Below are positions 11,338 to 22,690 of a DNA stretch of 64,000 bases, piece after piece; position 1 is the first letter of the stretch, and each line of letters begins with the position of its first letter. A model generated the notes under the pieces. That model ran no database searches. It was not told the DNA's origin and saw nothing but the letters and a program-made list of their open reading frames with translations. The stretch comes from Phoma sp. XZ068 (lineage: Eukaryota > Ascomycota > Dothideomycetes > Pleosporales > Didymellaceae), in the NCBI GenBank assembly GCA_004835665.1, contig RBKR01000021.1, positions 186,001 through 250,000 on the forward strand. Direction: 5' to 3'. The translations under genes were made by a program, and so were the position numbers.

Positions 11338-12117
11338 ATGCGATCCATTCTCATCATCAACCCAAATTGCACGGTGTCGATGACCGATGGCCTCAAGCCT
11401 TTGGTCAACGCCCTGCAGTTCAAGGATGTTAATCAGCACCACTCACCCATCCATGCAGCAACTAACCGCAGCTAGACTACACACGACTACTTCACCGCAC
11501 CTGACGGTGTGAAGAGCATCAACAACGAAGAAGATGCGCACGAGTCAGTCAAGCACTGCTTACCCACACTGCGACCGCTTCTCGAGCGCTACGATGCCTT
11601 CCTCGTTGCATGCTACTCGCAGCATCCGCTTGTACCGCTGCTGAAAGAAGAGCCGTCTATCAAGGCTAGCCGCAAGCCTGTCACTGGCATCTTCGAGGCG
11701 AGCGTTGGCACTAGTTTGCAGTCGATACACCCGGAAGAGAAGTTCGGCATCGTGAGCACTGGGAAGGTGTGGGAGGACATTCTCACAGAAGCTACAGTGC
11801 AGTTCCTCGGCACGGGCTCTGATGCGGGCAAGCGGTTTGCTGGTGTTGAGACGACTGGCTTGAATGCAACGGATCTGCACGATGCGCCGGCTGAGGAGGT
11901 CAGACAGAAGATGAAGGATGCTGTGAAGCGGCTACTGAGAAAGGGCAAGGTGGGTGCGATTTGCCTGGGCTGTGCCGGTATGGCTGGCATGGATCAGATG
12001 GTTAGAGAAGCGTGTGTCGAGGAGCTTGGGCAGAATGAGGGGCAGAGAGTGCGGATTGTGGATGGCGTGATGGCGGGTGTTGCATGGCTGGAAGGAGCTG
12101 TGAGAGCAGGATTCTAA
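11338..12117 (+). CDS. Asp/Glu/hydantoin racemase family protein (DCG1-like)
   Basis: Exons 11338-11427 and 11476-12117 (48-bp intron) give 243 aa. The N-terminus MRSILIINPNCTVSMTDGL is the typical first strand and loop of the family. The two active-site cysteines expected of cofactor-independent racemases are in FLVACYSQHPL (C76) and CLGCAGMAGM (C196). YFTAPDGVKSINNEEDA and a C-terminal DGVMAGVAWLE also match. The yeast relative DCG1 sits in the allantoin/nitrogen-catabolite regulon, and bacterial relatives racemise 5-substituted hydantoins. The natural substrate here is not known. The acceptor was placed at CTAG|ACT because the preceding CAG would leave an in-frame stop. Confidence 0.88.
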
Positions 12118-12377
12118 AGTATAGAAATTGCACCAGAACTGACAACATTTCAAGCCATCCAACATGCTAGATGTGTTATGCTGTTTTGTTGATGCCCATA
12201 TCACCTGTGATGAAGTGACGAACTAGGAATGACGTACGAGTGGATCGAACTCTAAGCTCCACCTCAACTCCGCATCTACAACCAGCACCTTACGATAACC
12301 TCAAGCTCTCCTTGCACCCTGGGAATGCCAAGCCATATATACTTTCATACTCGCGACAAATCGCTACATTATTAACG

Positions 12378-13811
12378 ATGGATGAAGCCCAACTCCGCGG
12401 CCTGCTTGCGCTGCCCAATGAACTCCTCATTCAGATTGCATCCCACCTCGACGTCGAGGCACCCTCAATCACCAAATTTACCTACGAGCCCTCAGAAGAT
12501 CTCACAGTTTCCGACTTCACAACTCTAAAAAATCTGTCCCGAGTGTCATGGCGCTGGAGAAAGGTCATCGTTCCGATTTTGTTCAAGTACACTCGAGTTG
12601 CCCTCGACCCCAATCCGCAGTGGGTCCCATTAGATGCTCGACTTATCGAAAGCATGCAAGGCCAGCTATCCACATTGAGCAATCATGAATTCATGATCTA
12701 TACCAAGATGCGCAGCAAGTTCAAGAGCAGCTCCGCCTTCGCCTTCGATCAATCTTTTGATGACATCCTCATCAATCTGTGTAGGATACAGGAAGGTGAT
12801 GACTTTTTGAAATCTTCGCCTACCATATTATGGTTACCACACCTCCACGACAGCTTCGCCGAGTTCGGTAAAATCGTCTCCCGGTACAAGCTCAAGCAGC
12901 ATGTCAAAAGCATCGTGGTGCACACTGATATAGAGTACGGATTGCGCCATGTTTCTACCGCCGATGCACCATTAGCTAGAGCTGTCGCGGAGATATGGGC
13001 ACAGATATTCACTTCCCTTGAGCCGACTCGTGTTGTTGTAGCTGCTCCTCCAGCGACTCTAGCTGGCTTACTGGATACGCAAATGTTGAGCGCAGACACA
13101 TGGGCTTTCGACATGAAGATGCACTACATCGAGCTCATGCAAGACTCTCCTCCTCGCCTCGACCACATGAGCTCCAGCTGTCGACCCTGGAATAGTGCAC
13201 TCATCCATCGCCGCCCGTGGTCGCACATTGGCTACAACGAAGGTTCCTCCATCACCGCATACAGCACCTACGAGTACCACCTCAAGCAATCACCCAAAAT
13301 GCTCTACCTTATCCTCATGCAGCTTGCCAAAGACGTCGAGACGTGTTGCAACATCACATCCTTCAACTTCACTGGCGTCTTCCCATTCGCAACGAACGTT
13401 ACAAGAATCATTCGCGCACTTCACCGCATCCCGACATTGCGCAACGTCACTTTCCAGCTTGCCCCTGGACTTGAGAACAACCTGCTCAGTCAGCCAGATC
13501 GCATGGGTAGGGCTCAGTCTGGCGACTTCTGGCTTGAATGGACTGAGAGCTACAAGGTCATTGCTAGCTATCTAGGCGTCTTTAACTTCGAAGACGGTGC
13601 ACAGTTCAGAAGTATGGACTGCACGAGCGACACCCTGACCAAAGACGTCGAAGAGACAATGGAGTTGCTGAAACACAGGGGTGCAGGGTGGAGGAATAAA
13701 GAGGGAGAAGTGGGTGTGTGGGTGAGAGATCATGCGCTCGATGATGAGTTCACCGCTGCTGGTATTGATCAGCTCACGGCGTTGACGGGGGACACTACGA
13801 TTACATTGTGA
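12378..13811 (+). CDS. F-box domain protein
   Basis: 477 aa, single exon, started at ATG 12378 (the frame opens farther upstream but without an ATG). A TATATA element lies about 40 bp before it. The N-terminal F-box runs over about residues 8-60: LLALPNELLIQIASHLDVE, then LKNLSRVSWRWRKVIVPILF, the two helices that bind Skp1. The rest is an alpha/beta region without a recognisable LRR, WD40 or kelch pattern, as in many fungal F-box proteins. Predicted substrate adaptor of an SCF ubiquitin ligase; the substrate is unknown. Confidence 0.82.
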   Translation: MDEAQLRGLLALPNELLIQIASHLDVEAPSITKFTYEPSEDLTVSDFTTLKNLSRVSWRWRKVIVPILFKYTRVALDPNPQWVPLDARLIESMQGQLSTLSNHEFMIYTKMRSKFKSSSAFAFDQSFDDILINLCRIQEGDDFLKSSPTILWLPHLHDSFAEFGKIVSRYKLKQHVKSIVVHTDIEYGLRHVSTADAPLARAVAEIWAQIFTSLEPTRVVVAAPPATLAGLLDTQMLSADTWAFDMKMHYIELMQDSPPRLDHMSSSCRPWNSALIHRRPWSHIGYNEGSSITAYSTYEYHLKQSPKMLYLILMQLAKDVETCCNITSFNFTGVFPFATNVTRIIRALHRIPTLRNVTFQLAPGLENNLLSQPDRMGRAQSGDFWLEWTESYKVIASYLGVFNFEDGAQFRSMDCTSDTLTKDVEETMELLKHRGAGWRNKEGEVGVWVRDHALDDEFTAAGIDQLTALTGDTTITL

Positions 13812-15120
13812 GAGGTGTCGAGTTGTGACAATGGCTTCATGCAAGTCATCCCCTCGTGCACTATATGTGCAACGCAGGATTCCCTATCATTTCTCGAAAC
13901 TTTGCACATGCCTCATCATCAGCTTTCTTATCTGCATATGCCTCGAAGATGACTCAGATAGCGAACGACAATGCGCTGTCACCATTCAAACCACATAACT
14001 TTCCGCTTCGTCATCCCACATCGCGAAGTCCTGAATGAGTATTTCTCCTCCTGACTGTTTGTACAGCCGTTTTCCTCGCCATGATCGTTGCCGTCGAATA
14101 CCTATTTCCACGAGGCACGTTGGGATACCTGGGAAACTCTATCGCCGAACGCGTCAGCCGCCAGCACCTCCTCGCCTATGTAGCAAGTCTCCAGAGATGT
14201 GCGCGAGGGATGCAGGTAGGTGGCAAAGTAAAAGAAGTAGCTGAGAAATTGGAAAGTTGCTCGACACCATCTTTTCTGTGTCGCACTCCTGAGTCTTCTT
14301 AATGCTCGTCTTGTGCCTTTGCCCTTACTCTCGGTCCGAAGGCAAGCAGTCAATTTATACGCCAGCACTGACAAAATAGGGTATGTAGCTCTTTTCTGAT
14401 AGGAAGATGTATCAATACGATTGAGTGGTTATCCGTTTCAGTCTACGTAAGGTTGTTCACTTTGGTCTTTCCAAGCGTCTTAGGCCTCAGAAACATTTTC
14501 CGTGCTGGCGGTCGATGACTTCATGTTCTTGTACCTTGTACATGGATATTCCTTGTAGCGTTCAAAACAAAAATTCTTCCGCGTGAAAAGATCGACGGAC
14601 TTGAATGCACGAGCTTTCAGTGCACCTATTCTTTCTCGGACATATTCGATGAAGGAAACGTCGGCTGACTTGCAACATAGCTGGAGCACACCATGTAAGC
14701 TGCAGGTTTGCTAGGCCGTAGACGGATGCGATGACCATAAGATCGGCATCATTCATCTAAAACCAAGCATATCTTGGCCTTGCACGTTCTAGAATTGAGT
14801 GACTTGCGGTCTGGACGTTTGGAGTATTGGGAGCGACAAGTTGGTGAAACACTACCTATATTTTTAACACAGCCATCGTGAAAGCTGTGGGTGAAGGCAA
14901 ACGGGCAATTACAAAGGGGGCATTGGAGTAGCCAAAATGCACGCAAAACCAGAAGAACATCATCAGGGAAGTATATGACTTTCATACAAGTGAGTGAACT
15001 ATTTGTGAACAAGCTCTCCTCAACGTCTCGTTTCCCATCATGTCATTCAACTAGGCACCTACACCCCAAACTTCGTGAACATACAACATATACATCGAAT
15101 GCATCCAAACCAACCCAACT
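13812..15120. other. Intergenic between convergent genes, nothing recognised
   Basis: About 1.3 kb separating the F-box gene (+) and the LPMO (-), both of which end here. Only short frames without domain resemblance. No repeat structure noticed. Confidence 0.55.
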
Positions 15121-15977
15121 CTAGTTTGCAGCAGTCCACAGGGCGGGGCCAGGGATTGGGTAGCTGGTGGGGCTGTTGTAGAGGTTGAACAGAACGCCGG
15201 GGTCGTTCCTCTTGTAAAGGGCGGTACCTGCAACACCACCAGACGGAGCCACTGAGCCGCTACCTGTGACCTTCAAGTTCAAGCACTGTCAAGGCGGATC
15301 AGTATGTGATATCAGATATAGTGACATGAGGCATACCTGAGGGTAGAACTGTGCGCCGTTATCGCTTCCAGCGCTGTGCAGAGCGAGAATCTCGTGGCGG
15401 ATGACGTAGTTGCCAGCCTTCAGGTTCTTGGGGATAGTGGTGGAAGAGGTGAAGTTTTGCTTGATGAGTTCGTCGGTGACCCAGTATCCACTGCCGCCTG
15501 GGGTGATCAGAGCAGCCTCGGAGATCTTGCTCCAGCGAAGGGAGCCGGGAGTAAGCGTCGTGCAGTCGCCTGTTTGCTCATTAGATCTGCTCAGAGAATT
15601 CTGAGGCAAGAACGCTTACCATTGCACGGAGCGATATAGTTGATGATGGGACCCTTATGACTCTCCGGCCAGGTGTTCCAGTAAAACTTGAATGAAGCGC
15701 CGGCGGCGACGGTTGCGTACAGTCTGCCAGGAGTAGCGCTCTTGTGGCAGTTGATGTCGGCACTGCCCAAGGCTGCGGGCTCGACGAATCCATTGTCCTG
15801 GTTCAAGGCATCCCAACCTGCAGTTTGAGCCCTCTGGTTTGTGGGCAAGTAGTACCAGTTTGGATTAGCACCATTGGTCCAGGTATTGCTAGTAGTGACA
15901 CCGCTCACGAAGCCGTGGGCAGATGCAACGTCAAGAAGGGTGGCGACAGCGCCGAGAAGGACTGCTGCAGAGAACAT
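15121..15977 (-). CDS. AA9 lytic polysaccharide monooxygenase, secreted
   Basis: Exons 15977-15620, 15569-15337 and 15285-15121 (introns 49 and 51 bp), 251 aa. Signal peptide residues 1-20; cleavage after ASA exposes His21 (HGFVSG), the N-terminal half of the copper histidine brace. The second copper histidine is in SHKGPIINYIAPCNGDC and the axial tyrosine in GAQFYPQCLN; the conserved outer-sphere histidine is in RHEILALHSA. The enzyme oxidatively cleaves cellulose or related beta-1,4-glucans outside the cell, using copper and a reductant with O2 or H2O2. There is no C-terminal CBM1; the protein stops soon after the last core strand (PGPALWTAAN). Upstream ATG codons were rejected because they would bury the signal peptide. 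Confidence 0.95.
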
Positions 15978-17604
15978 CTTGTAGTGAAGGTCGAAAGATG
16001 GTAGTAGTAGTCTGGAAGTGAATGCTGGTGATGAAGTCAATGGATGATGATGTTCTCATCTTATATAGACTCTAATCTCACACTTCAACCGTACCCAGCA
16101 GTCGATAGAGCCATGTCTCCGCTTCATCATCTATATCCAAGCCTTCTAAGGATCTCAGCATGCACTACTCGCCGGTAGGATGCCGAACAGGCTGGTCGAC
16201 TGAACGAGACCTGGCTTGTCGTTCTTGGACAGTCATTTGTTTGGTACCCAGAAGCACGAATGGTGAGACGCAGTCATGCATGTCAGTGGCACAAACGAAA
16301 ACAAATGAAACAAATATTAAGCTAAACCGGGTAGCGAGCTCGCGGGGTGCGTCTGCATGCTCCACCGGCAAAGTGCCGGAGGCTGATATCAAGATCTTGA
16401 CGTGGTGTCGGATATAGGGTTAATCTATTTTCTTCGGAACGTTGACACAAAGTGCCGTTAGCGAGTAGCCCTTAATAAGGACAAGGGTAGAAAAAACCAT
16501 CAGCGCCAGCACACTGTGGTCAGCTGGGCGATATCCAAGTCTTCTGGAGAGTATATGGGCCTGTGGCAGCGGTGTTCGGTATTGCGGTGGCCCGTGTTTT
16601 GAGGTCGTGGGCTTAGTAGCCAATTTGGATAGATGCTGCGACGTGACAACGCCCGAACTACGCCATCTGGGCACTCATCGCGCAAACTCTCGGATATCTT
16701 GCTTCTTTTCTTGTTCAGGTGAAATCTCGATAATGTGAGGTTGTCGTCCAGGAAGCCCAAGGCGGATGTTGAAGATTGCGCTACGCCCAGTATTGATGGA
16801 ATGACCACGATCCAGGGGTGTATATGATTAATGATTGTGCCCTCCAATCTCGAACCCTCTGATAGATCCCCCGTGGGCGTAATTGGATTGTTGTTGCTTC
16901 CAAGATAGTACCTATGAGCCTAGTGAGAAGTCTTGAGTCGAAGGCAGTGTCGGCATCCTAAATCCAACAAACTCCTTCGACGGCGCAAACGGTTCTTATA
17001 TCGATCCGACAGTGCCGTTGAGTCGGAGGTAGCAGGCTAAATGTGCTCAATATTGCGATGCTTAAGCGTATGGGACAACCTAAAGGTTTAGATTATGTGC
17101 TCAATATATGCTCAGCTATACAACAAGTGGTATGAACATGGACGCGACCGGGATCAATACATGTGAAAACTTGACAAGGAGCGGGGATACAAAGGTGAGA
17201 ATATGGTGGCGAGACGTAATTTGGGGGATGTTGACATCTCTGTGCCTGACCCGGCAAAATGCTGAGGCATGCAATCTTTCCCTGCGGATTATACGAAGCA
17301 AACTTGATTATGTTTACGACGTAGGATCCTCGGGGGCAGACAAGCAATGTTCTGTGTCCAAAGATAACTACTGCAACCGGCACATCGCTGTATTGCTTTA
17401 TGGGCATCATCCCTGCCACAGTGACGGCCCGAGCGGAGGCCGAAGCTGTACAAGCGCCCTCAGTGACAAATTTCACTACACAGAGATCTGATTTCCAGGA
17501 AACGTGGGTTGCTCTACTTTGTATGAATTACGCATTTTTTTTTCATTCAGGCTTTATTACCGCCCAACGTGTGCTTTCTTCAAATGCTAACCGTTCCTCG
17601 CCAG
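15978..17604. other. Intergenic, LPMO promoter and unassigned sequence
   Basis: About 1.6 kb holding the LPMO promoter and the 3' flank of the AIM9-like gene. Many short frames, none supported on either strand. No transposon relic was recognised, although the length is unusual for this gene-dense window. Confidence 0.5.
16060..16067 (-). promoter_or_regulatory. TATA box of the LPMO gene
   Basis: TATATAAG on the minus strand about 85 bp upstream of the LPMO ATG, a plausible distance for a fungal TATA element with a short 5' UTR. Such strong TATA boxes are common on inducible secreted-enzyme genes. Confidence 0.55.
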
Positions 17605-19469
17605 TCAAGCTCTGCAATCCCGGTCTCTAAGCTGCGCGAACATTTGAAGTGCTTGCTCATAGTTTTCGTTAGATGTCCATCCATCGCGATGGACAAACCC
17701 CTGGAGCGAGTCCCAGAAGTCCGCAGTCTCGTTCCAACCTTCACCTTCCAAGAGGTGTGCTCTTAGCTCCTCATCCGTGAATGCTATCGCACAGGGGATC
17801 TGAGGGTTGATATCGTTCCAGTGACTGTGGCCCGGTTATTATCGGCCAACATTGACAACAGGTAGTGAGTATCAGGCCAACATACCGTGCTATGCGAATA
17901 AGGCATTGCCTGAAGGGAATAATGTCTCCATTCCACGTGTTGGCAGAAAAATCTGCAGTTTCTCGCCTTGTACGACCTTGATTCATTTGTAACATGTCAT
18001 GAAGAATCGGATTCGTGTTCTTGGTCTCCGTTTCGTATGTCCACAAGACGATCGACTTCTCAACCTGGGGCCGAACACGCGCTTTCTCGTCTCCGTCTTC
18101 AAGGGTGTCGTAGCTTTCAGGTAACCTCGTAATAAGCTCTCCGTTGTATTGTACAAGGCGTGGATGTCGTGCCTGGAGGAACAAAGGGCCAACCCGTGTA
18201 TCCTGCCAGTCAATGAGACTAGTAATACGATCGTTATGAACGAATATGTTAGGGGCATGAATATCCCAATGCCATAAGGTGGGTCTAATCTGATCTCCCT
18301 CAGGCAAAAGATATTCAATGATTTCCATGAACTTCCTATAAAGGATGATGTGAGCGTCTGGAGTGCGCTGCGATTCATATGCTGCAAAAAGACCGCCCGA
18401 CGGCTTTTGAGCGGCATGATTACCTATCCAGGCAAGTTCTCGTTGGGAAATTGCCCTAAGATAATCCTGAGCTCGTTTACCTATAAATTAATGTCAGGAA
18501 AACTTTGGTGCTTGTATATAGTTTAACTTACATGGGCCACGATCAAGTTCCATAGTCGCTCGTTCTCGATCCCAAAACGCTCGATCAACGACTGGACCAA
18601 TCACAAATCGGTTCTTTACTACGTCCTTCACCGACTGTGGTAGATCACCAACAATCTCGGCTTCTTCGCAACCCGGGAAGGCGTTGTTTGCAAAGTAAAG
18701 ATTGCCGTAACTATAGGACCTTGTTAGCTATGCCTGTACATTGAATACAGTAGCTTGGAGGAACACACCGAGTGAATGATACGGACAGTAAATTTTTCTC
18801 AATAGCGACAATACCGTCCACAATCTTGAGCTTGTTATGAAGCTCCATCTCATCCCAAACCTCGCCAAGCTGAGTACCTGAAGCCTCTTCCATCATAATG
18901 TACTCTGATTCTACAGGGGTTTCAACCCGCGCGTTCCAGGACAAGACCTTCGGTACAGGGATGTCGAGGACAGTCTGCGCCCGTAACATCGATGGTGTTA
19001 GCGCAGTCGTCACAGAATCACATTGTACAGGCAAACCTACGAAGTCCATGGTAGCGACCTCAGACGCAGTTGTTTTAAATGGAGGTCCAGCATTAGGGTT
19101 CGGTATACGTGCTATCACGACAGTATCATCATCCATGACAAGCCGGAAGACCTTGTTGAATCCGCCTTCAGCAAGCTTGCTCATAGCCACGCAAGTTTGT
19201 GCGCCAATAGTTTTAGCCGCGATCTTCTTAAGCTCATATACATTAAAACGTTTATATCGTTCGTGAAGTTTAGAATCCTCGTCCCACAGCCAGCGTCCAC
19301 TGGTGTAGCGGTAGTAATCTTCGGTATCACGATCAGGCAATGTAGACATCATTCGAATAGGAGACCGGAATGATCTAAGGGATGCCGAGACCATGCGCCT
19401 CAAGTATTGCCCAGTGCTGGATCTAGGCGTCACGCGAAGGCGCTGGATATGAATTGAAATCGAGAGCAT
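17605..19469 (-). CDS. AIM9-like aminoglycoside-phosphotransferase-fold protein
   Basis: Four exons: 19469-18769, 18710-18532, 18480-17886 and 17824-17605 (introns 58, 51 and 61 bp), 564 aa. The basic, Ser/Arg-rich N-terminus (about 40 aa) looks like a mitochondrial presequence. Kinase-fold N-lobe: LAEGGFNKVFRLVMDDDTVVIARIPNPNAG, with the Gly loop and the Val-Ile-Ala-Arg-Ile strand. The Brenner catalytic motif is HWDIHAPNIFV, followed by ITSLIDWQD, giving the catalytic Asp, the metal-binding Asn and the second metal Asp. This matches the large fungal APH/AIM9 family (altered inheritance of mitochondria protein 9). The physiological substrate is unknown. Each intron restores the family reading frame, and the fourth exon supplies the usual C-terminal helices. 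Confidence 0.88.
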
Positions 19470-20902
19470 GGTTGAATCATATACCTGGTGTGAGACAGTG
19501 TTTCATGCACGATCAATAGAGATAGAACGGACCGTTCCCAGCCTTGGCGAGCGCTTGGCATTTACAGCATCAAAAACATTTCCTCATACCGGCGCACTTT
19601 TTGTTTCTCTGTTTCTCGTCATGACAAGTAACCGTGTCCGGCTAGTTGAGCGCTCTGAATCTGCTAGCGCTGAGCGGCGACTAAGAGCGGTACCTGAAGG
19701 AGGGTAATCCGTGATTGGAGCTCACATTTCACTCGTCGTTCGTTCGATACTGTTAATAGTCGAGATCTGGTGAGTAGGGCGTAAAGAACAATGCTTTCAC
19801 ACTGGCAGTGCGACACATCTCTTTGACTTAGTCGTATAGTGGAATGAAGCGTTGTGACTAGGACAAGCGTCACACCAAACGAACCCCATCAAGTACACCT
19901 GAAGCCAATCTGGCTGTAGCACCCTCATCATTCATGTGTGTCAGGTGACGATACTTGAAGTTGAACAATTTGTGGAGGTAGCAGTCATGAGAATCGGCGG
20001 TTTGCCTCTTTGGCAATCTACCGAGTTGCTTTCTGACACCAGCTCACAGTGCTTGAGTGCGGCTGATGACGGCCGTGTTGACCATAACATTGAACTTATC
20101 ATGGAGTAAGGTAGTCATTTCGTCTCGGTACAGTCCTGGCTCCTCCAGCAATCACTCAAGCAGAGCGTCTAGCATGACCGGTGTATGTAGCGCTTTGGTC
20201 CAGGTCTGCTTGGAGGAGCTTTGGTGGTGGCGGTCGCTGCAGCCAGCAGCCGCAGCCATGTTTCTTCTCATGGCGTGCAGAGAAGCTGCAACATTAGGAG
20301 CCACGATGGAATGAGTGGCCTACTCTATGCGCGAGATCGGGCGGTAGTGGTCCTTGTGAGAAACGAACAAACACCGACACTTGACAGTCGCGGCGCTCTG
20401 GGAGGCCTCTGAACGCGGAGGTCTTCAAAGGCATGACGGCCAGTGTACTTGAATCTAAGAACCGATATGTATGTTACTCGTTCTTGCTTTCGTTCTCTGC
20501 GTTGTTACGCCTCGGTTAGCGCAGCGCCGGAGCATAGTCCGGCGATGGCGCAGTCAAAGTAGTCTCGCCAATGACGTCGGTGCTTTGTACGCCTGACCCC
20601 TCACCGACGCGGCTACTCAGAGTGCTGCGTGACATGGGGTGAGGCTTTCGGGTGCGTGTTAAGCTTTGTGGAGAATCATGGGAAGCCTGCCGATCCGCCT
20701 TGGGTCTGCCTTCTTTTAACGTGGCGGAGCAACAACCTCGTGAAAGTCAGCCGCAAAGAAGTGACGATAGAAGCGAGCTAGAAGTATTGCACGTGTATAT
20801 GAACCAAGTCTTCTACTGTTTCATTATATTCTATACTCTTACAGTCCACTCCAAAGAAAACACAGTACAAACTTGACTGGCGCCTGTACCAACAATCAAA
20901 GT
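19470..20902. other. Intergenic with a transposase relic
   Basis: About 1.4 kb of non-coding sequence between the AIM9-like gene and the 156-aa protein gene. A decayed transposase fragment lies in the middle (separate entry). The rest shows no supported gene. Confidence 0.55.
19870..20240 (-). mobile_element. Decayed Tc1/mariner-type (DDE_3) transposase fragment
   Basis: Reading the minus strand from about 20240 down, conserved pieces of a fungal IS630/Tc1-like transposase appear in order: HTPVMLDALLE, an in-frame TGA (probably from Trp), LLEEPGLYRDEMTTLLHDKF and VNTAVISRT. After a frame change come CYLHKLFNFKYRHLTHMNDE and GATARLASGVLDG. These correspond to the helix-turn-helix linker and the block around the first catalytic Asp (normally a VDESG context, here MNDEG). 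At least one stop and one frameshift are present and no C-terminal half was found. No inverted repeats were located. Assignment rests on recalled family motifs. Confidence 0.5.
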
Positions 20903-21426
20903 ATGTCCGCAAACGCCAACCAAGGGCAAGCCCCAGCATACTCCGAGTCGTAAGAAATCCATCCACATACCACGTACTGCACGCAATACTGACTAGACAC
21001 AGAGAACCACCACCGGCGTACACCGCCGACGCTGCAGCCCGCGACCTCCTGGCAATGCGCGAGGGCGACCCTGATGAGAAGATCGATGTTCCTTTCGTCT
21101 ACAGCCACGATAAGAAATCTGTCAAAGACTACCTCGCGTTCCGCAATGTGGGTACAGTAACCCGTCGTATTGTTCCCCGGCCCATGACGCGCCGTCTCTA
21201 CAACGAGCGATATGCGCACGATGCGAACGGCAATTTCATTGGAACAGGTGTGAAGGCACCGGATGCTGGATTGGTGTTTATCCCGGGCAAGGGAACGGAG
21301 CAGGACCTGTTGGATCAGGTTAGCAAGATGGCGCATTCGAGGAAGCATCATGATCCCAAGGACTTTGCATTCCAGGATGGGCATGGCATGTCGGGACTTG
21401 GTGGTGGCTGGGGCGTTGCTGGCTAG
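20903..21426 (+). CDS. Conserved-looking hypothetical protein, 156 aa
   Basis: Exons 20903-20949 and 21003-21426 (53-bp intron, GTAAGA donor, ACACAG acceptor). The N-terminus is Ala/Pro/Gln-rich (about 1-25). It is followed by a charged, soluble region with ARDLLAMREGDPDEKIDVPF and LYNERYAHDANGNFIGTG. The tail is Gly-rich. No signal peptide, membrane segment or named domain. The 3' end lies only 97 bp from the convergent peroxiredoxin gene. The composition and clean intron indicate a real gene, but I do not recognise the family and give no function. Confidence 0.7.
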
Positions 21427-21523
21427 TGTCTCCAGTATGATCCGTGTTTTGGTTGGATAGCGATGGAGTTGGATGATTACTTTAGCATGGATTTGATTTG
21501 GTTACCTCATGCTTTATATCAAT

Positions 21524-22096
21524 CTACAAATTCTTCAGGACAGCATCGACCCCGGAAACCGTGACTTGGGTGAAATCCTTTTCGTTCTCAGCGTAAGTGA
21601 CCTTGCCGTTGTCGATGATCATTACGTAGCGCCCATTACGGTCGCCAACGCCAGCTTCCCAACCGTGTTTCTTCGAGAAGTGAGTCTTTGAATAGCTCAA
21701 AAACAGCTGTTCCAGTCAAGATAGGAATTATGAAGCCTGACAAGCTCAACTTACAATCTTGTCATCCGAGATACCGTTGATCTTGCCCCACGCACACATT
21801 ACCCAGCCATCGTTATACCCAATCACTGCCACACGGTCAGCCTTGCTCTTCACCTCATCTATCCTCTCAAGAATCGGTGGAATATCTGCACCCTAGCAGG
21901 CAGGTGTGAACGCTCCTGGAACACTAAAGAGAACGACATTTTTGTTTGCCCGTTCTTTCGAAGCATCGTAATCGACGGGCATGCCAGCTGACTTTGGGTT
22001 GTCGCTTTCGATCTTGACGTATTCGAAAATGACGCCAGAGGGAAACTTGTCGCCGGGTTGGAGGGGTGTCATGGTTGGATTATTTGTAAGGGGCAT
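21524..22096 (-). pseudogene. PRX5/AhpE-like peroxiredoxin with in-frame stop after the catalytic Cys
   Basis: Exons 22096-21755 and 21706-21524 (48-bp intron) form a frame of 174 codons plus stop, the normal size for an atypical fungal peroxiredoxin (Asp f3/PRX5 type). The peroxidatic cysteine is codon 67 in VPGAFTPAC. Codon 68 (21893-21895) is TAG; after it the frame continues with intact family sequence (GADIPPILERIDEVKS, AVIGYNDGWVMCAWGKI, HFSKKHGWEAG, GRYVMIIDNGKV) to the proper stop at 21524. TAG is one C-to-T change from CAG (Gln). No intron can remove it without losing the catalytic Cys. So this is a very recent pseudogene, a read-through gene, or a base error. An alternative start is ATG 22072. 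If functional it would reduce H2O2 and organic peroxides in the cytosol or organelles. Confidence 0.8.
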
Positions 22097-22690
22097 TTAC
22101 TGTATTCTTCAGAGCAAATTCAAGGTGCGCTCTTTTGTTTTATCCTGTCAGGCGTGCGCGGGGATGTAGCTCCTTTATACGATTTCGTATGGCCGTACCA
22201 GTGCTTGAGCCGGCAAGTATTGGTCGATAGAGTACCATGTTGGTACTTGCTACGAGTCGGCTACAGCGAAGCTATTTGGAATTGGAACGCACATTTGGTT
22301 TGAGAGATATTCGTGTTGCAGTGTGCTGGGCAAGTGGAAGGGCGCGGACGTGTGTCCGGTGGGGAGGTTGTGTGGGGTGCAAAAGATCCAGTGAAATGAC
22401 GTGAGTACATAGCTCCTCCTGCCCGAAGACCCTCTTTAAGTTATCCATATCAAATAGATGAAAGTACTCTGCAAGCTGGAGGCTTCAAATGCGTCCATTA
22501 GCTTCTCTGGAACTAATTGATGCTTCCTCGAGATCTTCGAAGATCTGCAAAACGACTAACAGTATGGTTTTACTGTCTGCGGAAATAGGCAAGCTACTCC
22601 TTTGGCATGGTTCGTGCTGTTGGAATAGCATCCAGAAGGATGGCGGATCAGAAGCGGTCGCGTATGGCTGTCAGTCCTACCACTAGTCTT
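22097..22690. other. Intergenic, nothing recognised
   Basis: About 600 bp holding the peroxiredoxin promoter and the 3' flank of the Zn2Cys6 regulator. No coding evidence. Confidence 0.55.

Noticed and set aside
11020..11442. 140-codon minus-strand frame
   Set aside because: Antisense to the racemase first exon and without domain features.
21893..21895. An intron that would remove the peroxiredoxin TAG
   Set aside because: Any GT-AG pair spanning it would delete the peroxidatic Cys block or be shorter than fungal introns allow.
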